A stretch of DNA of 64,000 nucleotides, from positions 10,081,001 to 10,145,000 of the forward strand of contig JAPTOF010000016.1 of the NCBI GenBank assembly GCA_028554755.1, read 5' to 3'. Of this stretch, positions 61,050 to 64,000 are shown in pieces. The notes below the pieces were generated by a model that searched no databases, had not been told where the DNA came from, and worked only from the letters and a program-made list of their open reading frames with translations. Origin of the DNA: Cordia subcordata. Taxonomy: Eukaryota > Streptophyta > Magnoliopsida > Boraginales > Cordiaceae. Numbering within the stretch: position 1 is the stretch's first letter; every line of letters starts with the position of its first letter. Made by a program: the position numbers and the translations under genes.

Positions 61050-61580
61050 TTTTTAAATTTCAGAAAGTTGAAAAATTATTGTTAAAAATACATATATTTT
61101 GAACATTCAGAATTTTCATATTATACATTTACAATTTTTATATATTAACAATTTTTATTTATTTACAAAAATATATTATATATTCACAATTTAAGCATTT
61201 TCTAATTATTTCAATATTTTTTAATTATTTACAGAAACACGTTCATAATTTTAATATTATACGTTCATATGTTCACAATTTTTGTACAGTCACAATTTTA
61301 TATTTAAATTTTAAAAATTAAAAAATTGTTATTTAAAAAGTATATTTCATAAGTTTACAATTCTTATATTATACAATTACAATTTTTATACTATATGTCC
61401 GCAATTTTTATACGCTTGCGATCTTTATATTTCATGTTCATAATTTTTTAAACATTCACAATTTTAAAGCTACATGTTCACAATTTTTATATTATATGTT
61501 TACAATTTTTAATTATTTACATATTTCATATTACATGTTTATAATTTTAATACTTCATGTTCACAACTTGTGATTGGCAC
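61050..61580. repeat. Degenerate A/T minisatellite
   Basis: An irregular unit of about 20-35 bases based on 'ttcacaatttttatattata' recurs many times with substitutions and length changes. Confidence 0.8.
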
Positions 61581-61779
61581 GCTGCCACCTATAAACTATA
61601 GATGCATAACTTTGATCGACATGTTCACAACCTTATAAGGAAAGGTTCGCCATAGCAAACAGCATGTTCACATTTTTTTTGCTTCTTTTATTTTTTAGAA
61701 ATTTTTGTTTAAATCTTCTTCATCGATTAGCTACATAGCACAACACAAGATCAGAAGAAGTCATCATTTGTTTCATCGA

Positions 61780-62330
61780 TCAGCTACAACCAACAACCCA
61801 AACAACCACAACCACCACCGCTCTTGCTATCACCACCCCTACAACCACAACCACAACCACCATCACCACCACCACCGCAAAAGTATAAATAATTAAATTA
61901 GTTAAATTAAGTGAAATAATTTACTGGTTAGTTTTAGATATTTTACAAAGCAAAATGAAAAAAAAAAAAGAAAAACAAAAAAGTTGCATCCACTCCATAA
62001 CCACTATCACTCCATCATAACCACTATCACTACCACCACCACCATCACAAAAGCATAAATAATTTAATAAGTTAAATTAAGTGAAATAATTCCCTAATTA
62101 GTTTTAGATCTTTTACGATGCAAAATTAAAAAAAATTACATTCACTCCACAACCACCACCATTGTCGCCACCACTACCACAAACTTCAACCACTACCATT
62201 ACTATAACCACAACCACCATCACAAAAGCAGACAAAGCAAAATAGAAAAAAAAAACAAAACAAAATTGCAACTACTCTACAACGACCACTACCTCCGCTG
62301 TCGCCATTACTACCATCGCCACTCCAACCA
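61780..62330. repeat. CAC/CCA-rich low-complexity region
   Basis: Clusters of (CAC/CAA)n such as 'accaccatcaccaccaccac' alternate with a short repeated segment 'aaataattaaattagttaaa' (61887 and 62057). The His/Asn-rich frame at 61705-61896 results from this composition. A purine-rich run follows at about 62398-62445. Confidence 0.75.
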
Positions 62331-62689
62331 TAACCATCGGAGAATGACCAGATTGACAACAAAGACCGCTCAGAGGCAGCAAGTGAGGATGGATAATCAA
62401 AAGAGGGAAGGAAGGAGGGAGGGGGAGAGGGGCAGAGAAAGAGAGCATTTGTGAGAGAGCTATTATTTTTAAGGTACGTGTAAGGAACGTGGCTTAAGGT
62501 ATATGCAGCTTGGTGGGTATTCATAGGTTAGGGTACATCTAATAATTTGCCATCACCACCTAAGGTTTTTTATCTATTTATCTTAGTCCCACATGTTTTA
62601 GATCTAAACAACCTTTTGAATCAAAAGAGAAGAATCTTCTTCACTCAAGCCCTCCAATGGGGTAGTGACTGTTGCCAATAGTATAGGAT

Positions 62690-63112
62690 TGTCCAACACT
62701 ATTAAGTCATACATCCTTATGGCCCAGCCCAACAATAGCCACCAACTTGACGCATGAAAGACCTAACCCGATAAGGATCTAATGCGGCTCGAAACCAACA
62801 CATACCCCAGATGGACACATGTCTATGGCTATACCCTATAAATAGACCATTTATATTGAAAATGTGGTAAGCCATTTTTACCTCAAAAAGCAACCTAGCG
62901 CTCCTGATTCCTCTATTGTTCAATTAACTGACTTAGGCATTAGAGAGCCATTGACCAGCACCACACTGGTGTCAAATTTCATTTGTGCTTGTAGGTACCT
63001 CACCAGAGATGCAAACAAGGAGAGTGATCTGATTCTGTGCAAAATCAGTCAACATTTTGCAAGGTGATCCTTAGTGAAGAACTCTACCGATGGGGGGACC
63101 GAACTCACCAAC
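62690..63112 (+). repeat. Ty3/gypsy-like LTR fragment
   Basis: A TATA box (ctataaatag, near 62836) is followed about 90 bases later by text such as 'actgacttaggcattagag', then 'gtgcttgtaggtacc' and 'accagagatgcaaac'. This layout is what I recall of plant Tat/Athila-type LTR promoters and U5 regions. No internal domain follows. It may be a solo LTR or a truncated one; the ends are not defined. Confidence 0.5.
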
Positions 63113-64000
63113 ACCATTTCTCTCTAAGATTCAACTTTGTGTTACTAAAAACATTTCACGGTACTCAAATAGATGTGTCCTAACATTGGGTTTTCATGAA
63201 CCCTTAGCTTGGCAACTTGACATCCTCTGTTAGATATGATACTTTGACTTTAGCTCTAAAACACTTATTTGAACCAAAAGGTTCTCTTTTTGTTACTAAG
63301 TCACAACTGTACCAAAATAGATAGTCAAACCTAAATCTGGATTACAAAATCCTGAAGTTGGCATGCTTAAGTTGTCAAGATAAGTTCGTTGGTTAATTAG
63401 TGTAGCAAACAACTAATATCCCTAGCCAATTTCATGCATTGCTCTTTAGTGTCTCTAATTATCGAATAATTAGCCTAAGCAATCTCAATGGACTTGAAAA
63501 CACTAGAGAATATTGGAATTTTCTAGAATTTTTTTAGTGTTAATGTAATATATCTAGCTTACACGTTTGCATATAACAAATAATCATGAAGCAAAGAGTA
63601 ATTCTATAGTTTCTCACTCAAATGAACCAATTAGAGAGGTTTCAAATTCTTGGAACTAATAGATTTAAGTCACTACGAACTTACAATAGAGTCAAAAGTT
63701 TTTGTAATTAGCAGGAGCCTCTTCTTACATGTCAACTTTAATTGATCAATTGGTTAGAGAGAAACCAAATTTTGTCTCTAGATTCCGTTGACACATAAGG
63801 GAAGACCACTTGTATAAAATAGGTAGTCAACTAGCCATTGCGTTGCTAAAGTACTTCCAGAATCAACAACTTTTACATCCAACTATTAGCACCAAAATAT
63901 ACCACAAATGATGGCTACATAACTATATCCTTTGGGAAAACCTTGTCCAAGGCTTGAATAGCACATTGTGAGCTTTAACTAGTAAATCTATGCAATTTTC
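63113..64000. other. Unassigned stretch to the window end
   Basis: AT-rich DNA with no frame, RNA gene or clear repeat recognised. It may continue a retroelement that extends beyond the window. Confidence 0.4.

Noticed and set aside
61705..61896. 63-codon frame rich in His and Asn
   Set aside because: Produced by (CAC/AAC)n low-complexity DNA, with no start context or family resemblance.
62864..63067. 67-codon plus-strand frame as a small protein
   Set aside because: It lies wholly in an LTR-like promoter/U5 region and has no protein similarity that I recognise.

Overview
The window is nuclear DNA from a flowering plant, probably a eudicot. It is AT-rich, its genes have spliced introns, and it is full of Ty1/copia, Ty3/gypsy-like, LINE, hAT and MITE remnants. 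I recognise two intact host genes, both on the minus strand and both assembled by hand from splice signals with consistent reading phase. One is cytosolic ribosomal protein S11 (uS17; 32848-34801, six exons, 159 residues). The other is a ubiquitin-like, BAG6-type protein (38559-49922, 14 coding exons found, 706 residues, extreme 3' end unresolved).

Layout. 1-14150 holds two copies (A and B) of a repeat block that ends in a minus-strand Ty3/gypsy-like LTR. Copy B is interrupted by a nearly complete 5.6-kb Tnt1-like copia element (7568-13163) with LTRs, target-site duplication and a broken gag-pol. Between A and B lies a small relic of a DC1 gene tail plus an intron-containing RPS11 3' fragment. 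14150-16620 is microsatellite-rich and ends in a copia reverse-transcriptase fragment split by a MITE. 16620-34800 is a decayed tandem array in which the same tail-to-tail pair, DC1-domain gene (+) and RPS11 (-), was duplicated several times. Three DC1 pseudogenes remain (18202-19226, 25138-25923, 29008-29697), with RPS11 3' scraps between them, and only the last unit keeps a whole RPS11. MITEs, a LINE 3' end and a 2.45-kb non-autonomous hAT element have landed in the array.

35100-38100 holds a MITE, a LINE 3' fragment, a PIF1-like helicase fragment and a piece that reads on the minus strand as organellar (probably mitochondrial) large-subunit rRNA domain V. 38559-51790 is the BAG6-type gene with a leader intron and TATA-containing promoter. 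51790-64000 is gene-poor: a diverged direct repeat, a degraded minus-strand copia element with its LTR (54423-59486), AT-rich and CAC-rich low-complexity DNA, and a Ty3/gypsy-like LTR fragment near 62690-63112.

The genes do not form a pathway: one is a ribosomal housekeeping gene, one is probably a proteostasis gene, and the rest is repeat history. I did not find a convincing new biological system. The most informative features are the recurrent DC1/RPS11 duplication, a dense W-box array in the copia leader, and the organellar rRNA insert.
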